Positions 36,254-47,692 of a stretch of DNA of 64,000 bases are shown here, in pieces. This DNA is from Labia minor. Lineage: Eukaryota; Arthropoda; Insecta; Dermaptera; Spongiphoridae. The stretch spans positions 48,775,962 to 48,839,961 of the forward strand of contig OY720349.1 of NCBI GenBank assembly GCA_963082975.1, written 5' to 3'. A model generated the notes under the pieces. It was not told the DNA's origin, searched no databases, and saw nothing but the letters and a program-made list of their open reading frames with translations. The translations under genes and the position numbers were made by a program. Within the stretch, counting starts at the first letter, position 1, and each line of letters begins with the position of its first letter.

Positions 36254-36383
36254 AACCCTCTAACTTGATCATAAGAAAGAACAGCGCCTATCAAGTGGGT
36301 TGACGCTTAAGCGTCATAAAGGTCCTTTCAACCTTTATCTTGATTTTCTTAATCGAAGGCGCTACTTATTTTCAAGTAGCACC
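36254..36383. other. Cluster of adjoining stem-loops
   Basis: Five inverted repeats lie end to end. (1) AACCC and ACTTGAT (36254-36258, 36263-36269) pair with ATCAAGT and GGGTT (36290-36301). (2) The perfect 16-base palindrome TGACGCTTAAGCGTCA is at 36301-36316. (3) ATAAAGGT (36316-36323) pairs with ACCTTTAT (36331-36338). (4) CTTGATT (36339-36345) pairs with AATCGAAG (36351-36358), with a bulge. (5) GGCGCTACTT (36358-36367) pairs with AAGTAGCACC (36374-36383), with one mismatch. No gene or known RNA family was recognised. It could be a structured RNA, or a DNA-level element. Confidence 0.6.
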
Positions 36384-39288
36384 TAATTTTTATTTTTCAG
36401 AGATCAAAAAACATGATGTATATTTTTCCCAAAATTCCTTTATTTGACCACAATAATTTTATAATAATTTTTATAATAATTATAAAGGAAATTAAATTTT
36501 GATTATGAAAAAGATATACGGAATTGAAATACTATATCTATTGATTTTCTGTTATATATATATATATATATATACGTATGTTATATATTTTTTGACGATT
36601 CATTCAAGCCTATTTCTATTATAATACAGAGGATATATTTATTTCCCTTCTATCCGATGAAAGATTTGTTATCCCCTCTCACCTTGATAGATTATGCATA
36701 TCTAAATGGGATATCTATCTAAATATAAATTAATTTTTCCTTTTCAACATCTATTTAAAATTCTAATTCACTTTGTGAATAATGTTAATCTATATTTTAT
36801 TCCAAATATATACAAAAGTAAATTCGTATAAAATAATCGATTGAAAGAAAAATCAATTTTTTCTTTTACCATTAAAGAATTGTGAGATAAAATCTAATTT
36901 TTATTTGTTACAAAGATATTGTCTCATAATTGTCTTTTATAAATTTGTCAGCGGTGATGGTAATAAGAATTAATTAACAATTACAATTTTCACATTATAA
37001 TTAAGCGGATTATAGTTAGAAAGTTTATAAATTAAAGCAAATAAAGTTAATTATATTGATTTGAAAAGCAAAATCATTAAGTTAAAGATAAAAAATGCTA
37101 CAGATCTGAGACCAAGACTGATGGAATGAATATTTGCCTTGTTCGTTGTGCAATAATTATCTCTCTTAAGTAGTTTTTCTAAATTCGATCAGCTTCACAC
37201 CGATAGAAAAAAATGTTCTCACCATCTTTATGATATATGACCAAATTCTAATTTTATTGTTGTTATAATTCTTATTGATTATTTTACTATTTTTTTTTTG
37301 TTCAATGATAACAAAGTTTCTGTTTATTCCGTTTTTTTTTATAAATATATTTATTATTTATTTATGTAGTCAGATTTCTACCTTCCTTTGTGTGGTTTAG
37401 GCTAAATTTTTCCATCATTTTTCTAATTTACAATTCTAAGATTTAAGTGTATATTGATTAAATTTAATTTTTTGAATATTATATTTTTATGTGTATCTTT
37501 TACAAATAATATAATCAATAATACAATAATATTAATAATAATAATAAATTCTTTATTTTAACAAAGATATTAATATAAAATATAGGTATATAAAATGTTT
37601 GATATCAATATATTAAAACTGCTTAATTTTTAGAAAAAATTGAATTAAGAATTTTTGAAATTAATTGAAATATTCTTTTCTATTAAATTAATACTATTTT
37701 AAATTACTTTATATATATTTTTTTTACTAAATTTATATATATATTGTATATATATAGATAAATTCTTTCTTTCTTTCGTAAAGGTTGTCATTCTGGTTTT
37801 CATATTTTCTGAGAAATATTTCTTAATAATATTTTAAAAATTCGTGCCGACTCTTTGGGTGTCCATTTCTACCAATTAGAACAAAAATAAAAAGCCCATC
37901 AACCAAATGACACAACTGGTCTCTGCATTCCATTTCGTTTTCTAAGCCATTCTCTCAGCCTCCTTTTATTTTTCACACACACACACACACACATACACAC
38001 CTACATATATAAACACAAACACAAACTTTGATGACATATTGAGAGGAATCGCAAGCGAATAGAATCCCTCCGGGTGTCACTCACCTAAGAGGATAAAAGT
38101 TTAAAAAAAAGACTTTCCAAAAACAAATCCAGTGAAAAATCACTCGATAACAAGTTCCAAAGAAAAGAAAGACGAAAACAAAATAGAAAACATTCTTCTT
38201 TTATTCTAATTAAATTACTTCCTTAATATTTTAAATTCAAATTTTCATCTTATCTTTATTTTTTTTTAAAAAAAAAACAAAGATAATATATAAATCTTTA
38301 AATATAAAGTATAATAATAATTAAAAATAATTATTATACTTCTTTGTAGATCAAAAATATTTTTTTTTAAGAAAATGATTTCTTGAAAATATCTTCAGGT
38401 AATTAAATTAAGTGGCATAGAAAAAATCACATTAAAGCACTTTTTAAATATGCAATTTTAATTTTATAGCATCCATATTTTGAATTAGACAATGATCAAA
38501 AACACATATACATTGGATTAAAAAATTAAATTTCTAAATAAAGGAAATATTTTATAATAGTTAAAAACTTTTGAAACATTTGAATATAATTATTTAATTG
38601 ATATTAGAAAACAATAATAAATTAATTGATAATCTTTTCTGATTTTTCTAAAAAACAAATATTTTCAATTTTTTTTTTAAATTTAATTCAGGATATTAAT
38701 CTGTTTTCTAAATTGAAATAGAGTAGATTTTAAACGGTAATGGAACAACGAAATGCGATTAAATTTAATATATCCATTTAATAATCTAAAGTAATTTAAT
38801 GAAAATATTATTGAACAGATTCAAATCTCATAATAATAAAGTTATTAATATATGTATATAAAACTAGAGACCTCACTAACTAACTGATTCAATGAGTGTA
38901 AATAATAAATGTTTTCTAGATTAGTTGGAGCGTTGGGGTTGTTTATAAAAACAAAGTTATAAAACTTTTTTGAAAACAAATTGGGAATCGTCAAAAATTT
39001 TAAAATTACGAAAAAGATTCCATTCTGTATTTGTTCAAGGGATTATATATATACAATTTCGAATAATTAATATCTAATTATGTAAATAATTTATTATATT
39101 TTATTGAAAAATGCTAATAATCGACTCAGCCAATTGTAAGTTAACAGACTTACCCTAGGAGACAAAATCTTTTAAGCTATATAAAGATTGGTCATATCTT
39201 GAAACATAAAGAAATTAATAAATTTTAAATTCCAAGTTAGGAACAGATAAAATATTTTTAATATATACAGTTATATATATGCTTAAGA
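36384..39288. other. AT-rich spacer
   Basis: Contains (AC)n at about 37974-38000 and a 16-bp-stem AT hairpin at 38308-38342. Slightly GC-richer patches occur at 37110-37200 and 37830-38110. No gene recognised. Confidence 0.4.
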
Positions 39289-39360
39289 GCGATGGTGGTG
39301 TAATGGTCAGCATAGTTGCCTTCCAAGCAGTTGATCCGGGTTCGATTCCCGGCCATCGCA
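39289..39360 (+). tRNA. tRNA-Gly(TCC)
   Basis: A 72-base cloverleaf. The acceptor stem GCGATGG pairs fully with CCATCGC, and A is the discriminator. The anticodon loop CTTCCAA (39320-39326) carries anticodon TCC at 39322-39324. The T arm CCGGG-TTCGATT-CCCGG is perfect. The sequence closely matches animal tRNA-Gly(UCC). The anticodon stem has two wobble pairs (G-U) but remains paired. CCA is not encoded, as usual in eukaryotes. Box A/box B promoters are internal, and a run of seven T (39366-39372) just downstream serves as the Pol III terminator. It reads GGA (and probably GGG) glycine codons and looks functional. Confidence 0.97.
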
Positions 39361-39365
39361 CTTAA

Positions 39366-39372
39366 TTTTTTT
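39366..39372 (+). terminator. Pol III terminator of tRNA-Gly
   Basis: A run of seven T begins five bases after the tRNA 3' end, the standard RNA polymerase III stop. Confidence 0.85.
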
Positions 39373-40386
39373 AACTCGCAACCTTATCCTTATAAAGAGA
39401 GATAAAATTTAAATTAACATAATACGAATTCTTCATTTAATTAATTTAAAAAATTAATAATTTTTCTAGGATAATAATTTTGATTCCATTACAGATAATT
39501 TACTTGTCACTAATTGTATATATTAATTGAAGGAAGTAAAATTTAACAAAAAATACTAAAAATAAATATATATATTTCTCCTGAAAAATATAATAATAAA
39601 AAAGAAAAAGAAAATGAAATGAAATATATATATATGGTTTTTAATTAATGCATGTAAAAATGATGAGCCTTTTTAAAGAATGAAACATTTAAAATAGATG
39701 TTGATTAATAGTTTATTTGGATTTAATGTTATATTTAAAAATTAATTGTCATTCATCTATGTTAAAAATAAGTTAAAAGTAGATAATAAGAGTGATAATT
39801 AATAAATCATTTGATAAATATATTATTCAAAAATATATAATCAATATCATTGGTTTTACATAGTTATATAACTATTTAACGATTATTAACCATTCTGAAA
39901 ATAATCTTTAAATATCTATAATGAATAATATAGAGTTTAAATAATTTATACTAATACAATTTATTTTTACCAGAATTAAATTATTTTTTTAATAGACCTA
40001 TTTATATATATATATATATATGGCAATATTGGATTTAGTTTATTTTTGAAAATTGGTTTCTTAGAAAATTTATGATCAAAAAACAATGAAACCACATAGA
40101 ATAACGTGGATTGGATAATAAGAAATACCTCTATGCTAGAACACAGATTATATATATTATATGATATGTATGTACATTTTTATGTACAATAAAATACAAA
40201 TAGATATAGATTTTCTTTAAATTATGAATTTGATTTATCAATTAATAAATTCTATTAAGAATTTATAAACCGTTTATGATTGAAATTTCATTATACAAGT
40301 TTTGATTAAGACTAGTAAATAATTTTGTGTTGTTATATTTATTTCAATATCAACCACTCATATATATATATAAATATATATATATA
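39373..40386. other. AT-rich spacer
   Basis: Dominated by A+T and (TA)n tracts near 40008-40020 and 40361-40388. Nothing recognised. Confidence 0.5.
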
Positions 40387-41243
40387 TAGACTTGCCATAC
40401 GTCCCAGTTTCGCCGGGACAGTCCCGGATATACTTGGTTGTCCCGGCGTCCCGCCCGGTTGTTGATATTGTCCCGGTTTAGATTCAGGGCACAGTTTCTT
40501 GGAAATAATTGAGCAAAATTATTAGATCAGAGAATGATTAATCTGCTCTTGTGTGATTAGTAACGTTTTGGCAAGTGACACAGTAATACAAATTTTTTGA
40601 ACCCAAATTTTCCTTGGTAAAAACCAAATGTGAGGCTATAATATTAAATGTAAAGCACCTTTAGCGCTGGAAGAATTAAAGAATGATTTAATAAATAAAT
40701 AAAATTTTGTTGCATTAAGTATGGATGGAAGAGGTTAAACTTGTCACCATAGTTGTGCGTTATTTTAAACAGGAATCTGGATTGTAAGTCAAACTAGAAT
40801 TTAAATCTGTATCTGGTGAAACTGCAGACATATTAACAAGTCATCTTATGACTGTCATCAAGGAACATAAACTGGAACATAAAGTAGTGGGCTTTTGTGG
40901 TGACATTTGCAACATAAACTTTGGTGGAGTCAAGAGGGCAGGGAAAAACATTGTTTTACTCTTGTAAAGAAAGAGCTGGGGAGAACAATAAATGGAATTG
41001 GTTGTAGAGCTCACATTGTCCACAACGCAGTCCAGACTGCAGTAGATAGCACATCTATGGGAAGCACTCCCATTAGAAAACTATTTTGTTTTGTAAAAAT
41101 ATCATGTTTGTGTACCATTATGAATAAAATAACAAAGATTATCTGTTTTCATATCCCCCCCCCCCCGAAACCGACATCCCTAAACCTAAAGTAAAATAGA
41201 CAGAACTGTCCCGGTTGGTCCGAGAAAAAATATGGCAACCCTA
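40387..41243 (+). mobile_element. hAT transposon relic with transposase remnants
   Basis: Terminal inverted repeats TAGACTTGCCATA (40387-40399) and TATGGCAACCCTA (41231-41243) fit the hAT end consensus. 8-bp TATATATA flanks occur on both sides, although they lie within simple AT sequence. GTCCC/GGGAC-rich subterminal sequence is present at both ends. The interior keeps pieces of a hAT transposase (see 40830-41070). At 857 bp it is much shorter than an autonomous hAT element, so a large part of the gene has been deleted. A run of 12 C lies at 41155-41166. Confidence 0.85.
40830..41070 (+). pseudogene. hAT transposase fragment (ZBED5/SCAND3-like)
   Basis: In plus-strand frames: HLMTVIKEHKLEHKVVGFCG, then NINFGGVKRAGKNIV, then (after a frameshift near 40950) KELGRTINGIGCRAHIVHN and AVQTAVDST. 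GFCGD and N.NFGGV..GKN with GCAAH.VHNA are typical of hAT transposases related to vertebrate ZBED5/zinc-finger-862-like genes. In this family the Asp of GFCGD is part of the catalytic centre. The BED zinc finger and the C-terminal dimerisation domain were not found. Non-functional. Confidence 0.8.
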
Positions 41244-41808
41244 TATATATAGTACATAGTATATTATAGTTTATTAATAGAATATGATAAGGATATGTAT
41301 CTATGATAATTTTTCGACTAAAGTGAAGGGACTTTAGTGACTGTTTATTGAAATTTTCTAATTAAGATATGAAAGTGTCTGTTTTGTACAGTATAATGTT
41401 TTGCAATTTTCTTAAAAACACCTCTATAATGATTTTAATTAACTCACTTCAATAATGTCAAAAAAATTATCTTTAATATGAAGAAGATTTTATTCAGATT
41501 GAAGTAGTCTGAAAGGGTTTAATCAGCAAATTTCCAAAATGGCTTTCCATAAAGTTCGTTTAATTTTTATTATTTACAATAAAAGTAAAGTGATCACATT
41601 GTTAATAGTAATAAAAAATCAATATGAACAATATAGATAATAAATATTAAGTGAATATTGAAAAAGTGTAAAAAGTTTTGTCTTACTCCCACCATATTTT
41701 TATCGTAATATCTTAATACATATAGAGATATAACCTTGAAGATATTCAAATTTTTAACATACTTAAAATTTACCTAGGTTCTTGATAATCGAAAATAAAC
41801 AAATATAT
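41244..41808. other. AT-rich spacer
   Basis: No gene or repeat terminus recognised. Confidence 0.45.
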
Positions 41809-42020
41809 TTAGTCCGTTAAGTGGTTATGACGTATATATACGTCTTGATCTCTTGTACAGTGTAGCGCTTATGACGGATATATTCGCATCATGACGTATA
41901 TATTCGTCTTACCCATTAAATATACCAAGAAAAATCATTATGCGAATATATCCGTCATAAGCGCTACACTGTACAAGAGATCAAGACGTATATATACGTC
42001 ATAACCACTTAACGGGTTAA
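41809..42020. mobile_element. piggyBac-type miniature element
   Basis: A 204-bp element (41813-42016). Its terminal arms, from CCGTTAAGTGGTTATGACG, are nearly perfect inverted repeats for more than 70 bp each. It is flanked by TTAA on the right (42017-42020) and TTAG on the left (41809-41812, one mismatch). The right terminus reads CCCGTTAAGTGG on the opposite strand, so CCC at the end plus a TTAA target points to the piggyBac superfamily. Each arm contains the self-complementary GACGTATATATACGTC. No coding sequence. Confidence 0.85.
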
Positions 42021-43128
42021 AATTAGTTTACTGATAATATTTATATTTAATTTTTTTCTATAAAAAGTATCGATTGGAAAACGTTTCAATTTACTTTTTA
42101 ATCCCTTTTCGCGTAATCTTTATTCTCATAGTCTCTACAATCTATATGGTTAACTATTGCTGATTAAATTCTTCTCGATTTGATTCTTTATAAATTAACG
42201 ATTGCTAACCATCTTTCCCTCATGTTTTATGATATCCAAAAAGTCAAAATATTTAAAGATCCCTCGAACAAAACAACGATAGGTTCTCAGCATTTTCATA
42301 ATAGCCTCTGTTCAGGAAGAGATAAAATCAGCCTTTTTGTTTCAGTCGGTATTTGGGTAACGAGGTCCTCGGCATCTTAACAAGCAGGAGGGTCGGCCCC
42401 CAAGGGCACGTGCTTTCCACCCAGACATCTTCAACCTTATCGCTTGGTTCCAATGCCTGATGCCAGCCTGATAACAGGAACCTTGCGCGAGGATCATTTA
42501 AGCGGGACAGCTAAAAATCAATAAACAAAAAAGAAAATATCCATCATAACTATCATTTGAAAAAGAGACACTTATCTGCTGACAGATTGTTGAACACCAC
42601 CATTGGTTGTGTAAAGATAAAAATATGTAGTAATGAAAGAAGTTTTATTGACTGGAAAATATCTTGAATGACATTTCTTTAAATCTCGAAGATTGTAATC
42701 TTTTGCAATAAAATCAATTTTTTTTTATCTTATTTTTAAATAAGCTTAATAAAATCAGTTCATCTCTGGAAAAAGACTGAACCGGATAATTATTTTGAAA
42801 GATGAAGTTCATTTTGATTCAGTGAGGAATGAATCTATTTATGATATTATTTTATTCACTTAATTATATATAAAATCAATTCCCTCTAATATACTGGTGT
42901 ATTTATATACGAGTACTAATATTATTATCATTTCTATTTATAGAATAAAAAATGCAAACAATGATTGATAGTATGAAAAAAATAATTAATGGTTATGAAG
43001 AGAATCTGGCAAACCAAAAATTAATTAAAAATAATATGTATAATATTATTTCATTTTCATGTAATTTATTTATCTATATAATATCTCCTAAACACTTTAT
43101 TATCAAATTATTATAAAAATAAATCTTT
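42021..43128. other. Spacer with composition island 42080-42620
   Basis: The island has balanced composition, densest at about 42350-42510 (GGTCGGCCCCCAAGGGC and similar). Its short open frame (42180-42380) has no family resemblance. Possibly conserved noncoding DNA. Confidence 0.3.
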
Positions 43129-43181
43129 AAAAATCACTTAATTTGATTGTTGCTATAGCAACTTTGACTAAACATTTTTTT

Positions 43182-43639
43182 TTACTTTCCCGCATACTTC
43201 GTATAAGGGAAGTATTGGAATCGTCAAAAATTTCGACTTCGAGATTTCGATAGATCTTGAGGTTTTAGACCTCCCTGAGTCGGAAAATACCATTTTTCGA
43301 ATTATGTCTGTGTGTGTGTGTATGTATGTATGTATGTATGTATGTAATGAATGTGAGCAAATTTACTCAAAAACTAATCAAGCTAGGACTTCGAAATTTG
43401 GTACACCGATATTATTCACAGTTTGTAGATTTCTATCAAAATTTCGTTAAAATCGGTTAACCGGAAGTGGTACTTTACCTACACTGGTTGCGTTTACCTT
43501 TCAAGTAAAGTACCAGTTTGCTTCGAGATATTTGCTTCCTATTTTGTATATAGATTTAAAAATATGAAAAAAATTCAGATACCAAATTTCATCATGATTT
43601 GACTACCGGAAGTGACATTTTACCTATACAAGTAGCGTT
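43182..43639 (+). mobile_element. Helentron-like family B copy, 3' truncated
   Basis: Begins TTTACTTTCCCGCATACTTC and matches 16524-17010 closely, including the (GTAT)n tract and the core (GAAATTTGGTA at 43393, CCGGAAG at 43461). It ends at ACCTATACAAGTAGCGTT, just where the copy at 16524 switches to family A. Its 3' inverted repeat and hairpin are lost. It lies inside the Jockey target-duplication bracket. Confidence 0.88.
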
Positions 43640-44340
43640 AGGTGTAAATTATAAATAAATATAATAGTGTTAAACCATTTTACTTTATAATTAAAATCAA
43701 AAGCAGAATTTCTAAAACTATTTTCATTTGTGAAAATGAAGCGGATCATAAAAGATTAATAAATTTTTTGAAAAATATAAATACTGAATTTTATACTTAT
43801 TCGACTCTCCTGGGCAAGGATTGATTAAGCTAGTACTTCATGGGCTAAGTCAGGGATTCACCATTGAAGAAATTGAAAATGATTTAAAATTAAAAGGTTT
43901 TCAGCCAGAAAAATTGTACAACTGAAATCAAAAAGTACAGGAAAAGATATACCTATTAATATTTGCCTTTTCCCTCCGGATATAAATATTCAAAATGTAT
44001 TTAAATTAAATAGGTTGTGCTGTAAGACTATTAAGGTGGGAAAAATATAAAAAAAGCCTTCACACAGGTAACACAATGTTATAGTTGCATGGGTTTTAAC
44101 CTTAGGTCACGTACTTGTTGGTTAAAAGAAAAATGGAAAAATGGAACAAAATAAAATCACAACTAAACAAAACAGACTCTGATGGAATTATCAAAATGCT
44201 AATTTAACTGATTAGTAACCCGAAAATTATATATATCAATTGGAAAAATAATAAAATTATTAAAATCTATGTCAGAAGCAAATGATGGTTCGCAACGCCT
44301 ACAAATCCTTATGGAGGAAGGATTAAATATCTTAAGTTAA
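43640..44340 (+). pseudogene. Jockey ORF1 remnant (PRE_C2HC/zinc-knuckle protein)
   Basis: In changing plus-strand frames it encodes ICENEADHKRLINFLKNINT, then LVLHGLSQGFTIEEIENDLK, LKGFQPEKL, and KSTGKDIPINICLFPPDINI. These correspond to the PRE_C2HC region of Jockey ORF1 RNA-binding proteins. A zinc knuckle follows as QCYSCMGFNLRSRTC, with the expected His replaced by Leu. The final codons (LQILMEEGLNILS) end in TAA at 44338-44340, which overlaps the ORF2 start as TAATG. Several frameshifts and stops make it non-functional. The tight ORF1/ORF2 overlap is kept. Confidence 0.75.
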
Positions 44341-44695
44341 TGGCCCTAATTCAAAATTTTAATCTAATTAATTGGAATGCCAATGGCTTATTAGGAAAAA
44401 TAGCTGAATTAATAAACTTGATTAAATTAAGAAATGCACATGTAATAGCTATAACGGAAACTAGGCTCAAATCTGATTCCTATATTTATATACCAGGCTT
44501 CAAAATATATAGAAATGATAATATCCCTCCTGCGCGTGGAGTTCTTTTGGCAATCAAATCAAATCTACAATCCGAAAAATATCAACTACCAAGCACCGGT
44601 CACCTTGAAGCAATTGGCGCAAAAATACAAACACCTGGTTCCGCATGTAACCTAAATTCAAATTAATTTGAATTACCGCCCTCCAACTATGTTTA
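44340..44695 (+). pseudogene. Jockey ORF2, apurinic-type endonuclease N-terminus
   Basis: The open frame from ATG at 44340 runs for 108 codons: INWNANGLLGKIAELINLIK, then HVIAITETRLKS, then YIPGFKIYRND and RGVLLAIKS. These are the first motifs of the exonuclease-endonuclease-phosphatase domain of LINE ORF2: Asn of WNANG and Glu of the ITETRL metal-binding motif are present. RGGV is altered to RGVL. A frameshift occurs near the end, beyond which YLPPSNYVYI is still legible to about 44695. Later catalytic residues and the reverse transcriptase are absent. Confidence 0.85.
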
Positions 44696-44894
44696 TATAT
44701 TAATTAAAATAAATAATTATAAATGTTAGTGTTAAATAATTAAGGAATTTATATCGGGAATTTTAAGTTAATTTCATTTATAATTTTAAATATATTTATT
44801 TTTATTGTAATAAATTAATAAGTTTGACCACCTCCCTCCCTTACCACCCCTAACATATCTCAACATTCCCCACCCTTACATATCTCCATAAAAA

Positions 44895-45160
44895 AGCGGA
44901 CCGAGCGCTCTGAAGAGCCCTGTTGTTGATTTGCCGCCCTTGCCTCTGCCTGTCGTCTTTCGGCCCGTCGGCCGCCGCCTGTTGACTTCACTCGCATTTG
45001 ACCCGTTCAAATTTACAACTTGAACGCGGTGCAATTTGGGATCGTCGACGCTGCTACGAAGACTTCAGCTGCCGGCCCTGTGCTCCCGAGTTTGTTCCAA
45101 GAGGGCAAACCCATTGGTTCCTGAGGGGGACCATTTCTGCCACGTTGGATCCGTTGATAA
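44895..45160. other. GC-rich stretch inside the Jockey relic, origin unknown
   Basis: The base composition changes abruptly to GC-rich (CTGCCTGTCGTCTTTCGG and similar), unlike both the host DNA and the LINE coding parts around it. It does not match the Jockey ORF2 protein. It may be a fragment of another retroelement or transferred unique sequence. I cannot assign it. Confidence 0.35.
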
Positions 45161-45164
45161 TGAT

Positions 45165-45401
45165 GATTTTAGAAGAAATAGAGCCCGCAGAATATGGAAC
45201 AGACAAAGGTGTAGTGATGCACGAGTCCTTCAACAAATGCTCAATCAAAATATAAGGCATTCAATAGCAGAATGGAGAAAAAATAGTTGGAAATCCAGAG
45301 TTTCCACTTTAACAAACAGTGACTGTTCCTTAAGGAATTTCGTAAGAAGACTTAAAGAAAAAAAAAACAAATTGGCCCACTCGACTCATCGCAAAGCCTA
45401 G
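45165..45401 (+). pseudogene. Jockey ORF2 linker between endonuclease and RT
   Basis: The frame 45036-45401 contains RRNRARRIWNRQRCSDARVL, then NIRHSIAEWRKNSWKSRVST, and CSLRNFVRRLKEKKNKLAHS. This matches the conserved stretch just before the reverse transcriptase of Jockey ORF2 (KN.ARR.WQR, W...L..L, DNSLWK..K.L..K). It is followed directly by non-coding DNA, so the RT domain is deleted or was never part of this copy. N-terminal residues of the open frame up to about 45160 are not LINE-like. Confidence 0.75.
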
Positions 45402-45720
45402 ACCAAATTAATCCACTCATATCGGAAATCTATCTATAAATAAATAAGAAATCATACATTTTTTGGATTTTAGTTTTTTAATTTTGTTATTATTCTTATT
45501 TTTTATATGTTCATATTATGTTAAAAGTGTTTTATTTCAAATTTTTTCCCTTTGAAATTAGGATAAAGACTTAATTTAGATCATAAATAAAATTTTTATA
45601 AATTTCTATAAAGCTATGTTAAATGCGAAGTCGAAAAAGAGAAATTACATGTAGCGCCCTGTGCGTAATTATGTATAAATTTATATAAATAAAGAATTTA
45701 AAAAAAAAATCACTTAATTT

Positions 45721-47340
45721 AATATTTTTTTTATTTAAATCATTCTATTATTTAGTATTTTTTTTTTAATAAAAATATTTTGTAGACTTATTTGGCTTTA
45801 TATCGTGCTATTCAAAATCCGTAAATAGCTGTATCTTGTTTTTATTTTAATTTAAAATTCATTATTTTTATACCTGAATTTATTTTCATGAAATGAATCA
45901 ACCTCTTATTTATTACATTATACGAATACATTATATAATATATATATATATATCTTATATATATATATATCTTAGAAACAATTTGAATTTGAAACGAATA
46001 AAATCTTTTCCACTGTATTCAATCTTACTTTGAGTCAGGAAACATTAAAATACAATTCATCTCATGCCGTATAATAAATAAGGCATGTCATCGTAAGTGT
46101 CATGACATCATGTGTTTTGAATTATACCTCGATCCTCCACCTGTTCGAATCCTTCATTGTCAATAATTTAAACTTATATTTTAATTTCAATATTTTATAA
46201 TTTTTAACCTAGATTTATAAACATTAATTGATATTGCACTTATTAAATATGTAAATAAATTTCATTCTAACAATATAAAAAATGTTTATGTTTGTTGCTA
46301 AATCTAAAATTATTTTTATCTTATTAATTATTAACTTTAAGAGAAATAAGAAATTTATTTATTAATTGAGTAAAGTAGATTTTAATTTTATTAAGAGAGA
46401 AAGATATTAAATAAAAAATTACAAAAATATTCATTTTTTGCCTTGTTTATAATAAAAAATAATTTTATTAATTATTCAATTTAATTAAAGTGTTTGTTTG
46501 TTTTTTTGTTATATTGAAATTAAATCTTTATAATAAGTGAGAGTCCATATTATTTTTAATAATTAGAAATGTATAGAGTATTATAAAAGGATTTTGGAAA
46601 GTTTATCCATGCAAACGAACGAATCTAATAAAGTATTAAAAGATAAGAAATGAATTATTTTCAAAGTCAATAAATTGAATATTCTATGTTTGAAAATAAA
46701 CCATTTTCACTCTCGTAGTCTAAAGAAATAAAATTTAATTTTAAAATCAAATTAATAAGTTTATATAGAAATCTCCTTCTCTCTTTCTCTCACTTAATTT
46801 TTAATGTAATTTGAAATATAAATTCTTATTGAATTAGTTTGCACTGTCGTGACAGTGAATTTGTTATTTCATTCATTTAATTCATTCATTTTATTTCTCT
46901 AAAAATAAATAAAAAGCAAACATACTAAATGGAGAGGAGAGAGGACAAAAATTGTAAAATAATATCTCATGACAGATCCAATTTAGTGAATCGCAAAACA
47001 TAAAACAGTGTCGGACAGCGCGTAGTATCTCTCGCTCCAGCGGAGATTTTTCATCTGATGGCTCGACTAATTCAATCAAGTTTTGAAAATGAATTTGCCA
47101 TCAAGGCACTAATAATTTACGCACGGAAGAGATAAACGAAGGCGGCACAAATTGACTACGATTTATAGGCAAATAAATAAATAAATATCATGATATTTGT
47201 AAATGCAAATTTAAATATAAACCAATACCAGAAAATCGACCCATGATTTTTATTGATAAATATGACAATGAAGAAAAAGGTGGAAGATTATTTATACATT
47301 TTAGTTATATAAAAAATATATATTTTATTTATATAAAAAA
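45721..47340. other. AT-rich spacer with island 46840-47170
   Basis: Contains (TA)n tracts at 45941-45970, the hairpin CACTGTC-GT-GACAGTG at 46842-46857, and an island with a 62-codon minus-strand open frame that shows no family. No gene is supported. Confidence 0.35.
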
Positions 47341-47599
47341 ATGACCTGTGACCAGAACCAACCGACGATTTGAAATAAATTAATTATATATATATATATA
47401 TACTTTATATAAAGTATCAAAAAAAATATTTTTAAAACTTGAATTAAAATAACTAAATTATATTATCTTGGTTTTTATTTTTAGTTTAATCACTGAATTA
47501 TTAATTACTACTACATTTTAAGTGAAAAATTTCCGACAATGAATATAAAATTAATACTTTGTCAAACATACTTCCCTTCCTATAATCGGTCGGTAAAAA
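47341..47599 (-). mobile_element. Helentron-like family A, old and internally deleted
   Basis: Only the ends are legible: ATGACCTGTGACCAGAACCA plus ACCGACGATTTG at the left, and CTTCCCTTCCTATAATCGGT plus CGGTAAAAA at the right. The microsatellite, core and TGACGTCA pair are gone. It is the most decayed family A copy here. Confidence 0.65.
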
Positions 47600-47692
47600 T
47601 GAGATACGTATAATTTTCTAAAAATATTTTATATAACATATTTAATAATATATCTAATGTTTTTCTTAACTAATTGAGGATTCTCTTTTTTA

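Larger units (their letters stand above)
43129..45720 (+). mobile_element. Jockey-clade LINE, decayed, flanked by a matching 16-bp sequence
   Basis: AAAAATCACTTAATTT occurs at 43129-43144 and again at 45705-45720, directly after an A-rich tail (AATAAAGAATTTAAAAAAAA). That is the footprint of LINE integration. Between them, in order, are a Helentron-like family B relic (43182-43639), ORF1 remnants (43640-44340), the ORF2 endonuclease start (44340-44695), a GC-rich stretch of unknown origin (about 44895-45160), the ORF2 linker (45165-45401) and a 3' untranslated region. Reverse transcriptase is missing. An intact Jockey is usually 4-5 kb. Confidence 0.82.

Noticed and set aside
44998-45255. Open frame beginning MTRSNLQLERGAIWDRRRC
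   Set aside because: It spans the junction of the GC-rich insert and the Jockey linker in a frame different from the LINE protein; no family recognised.
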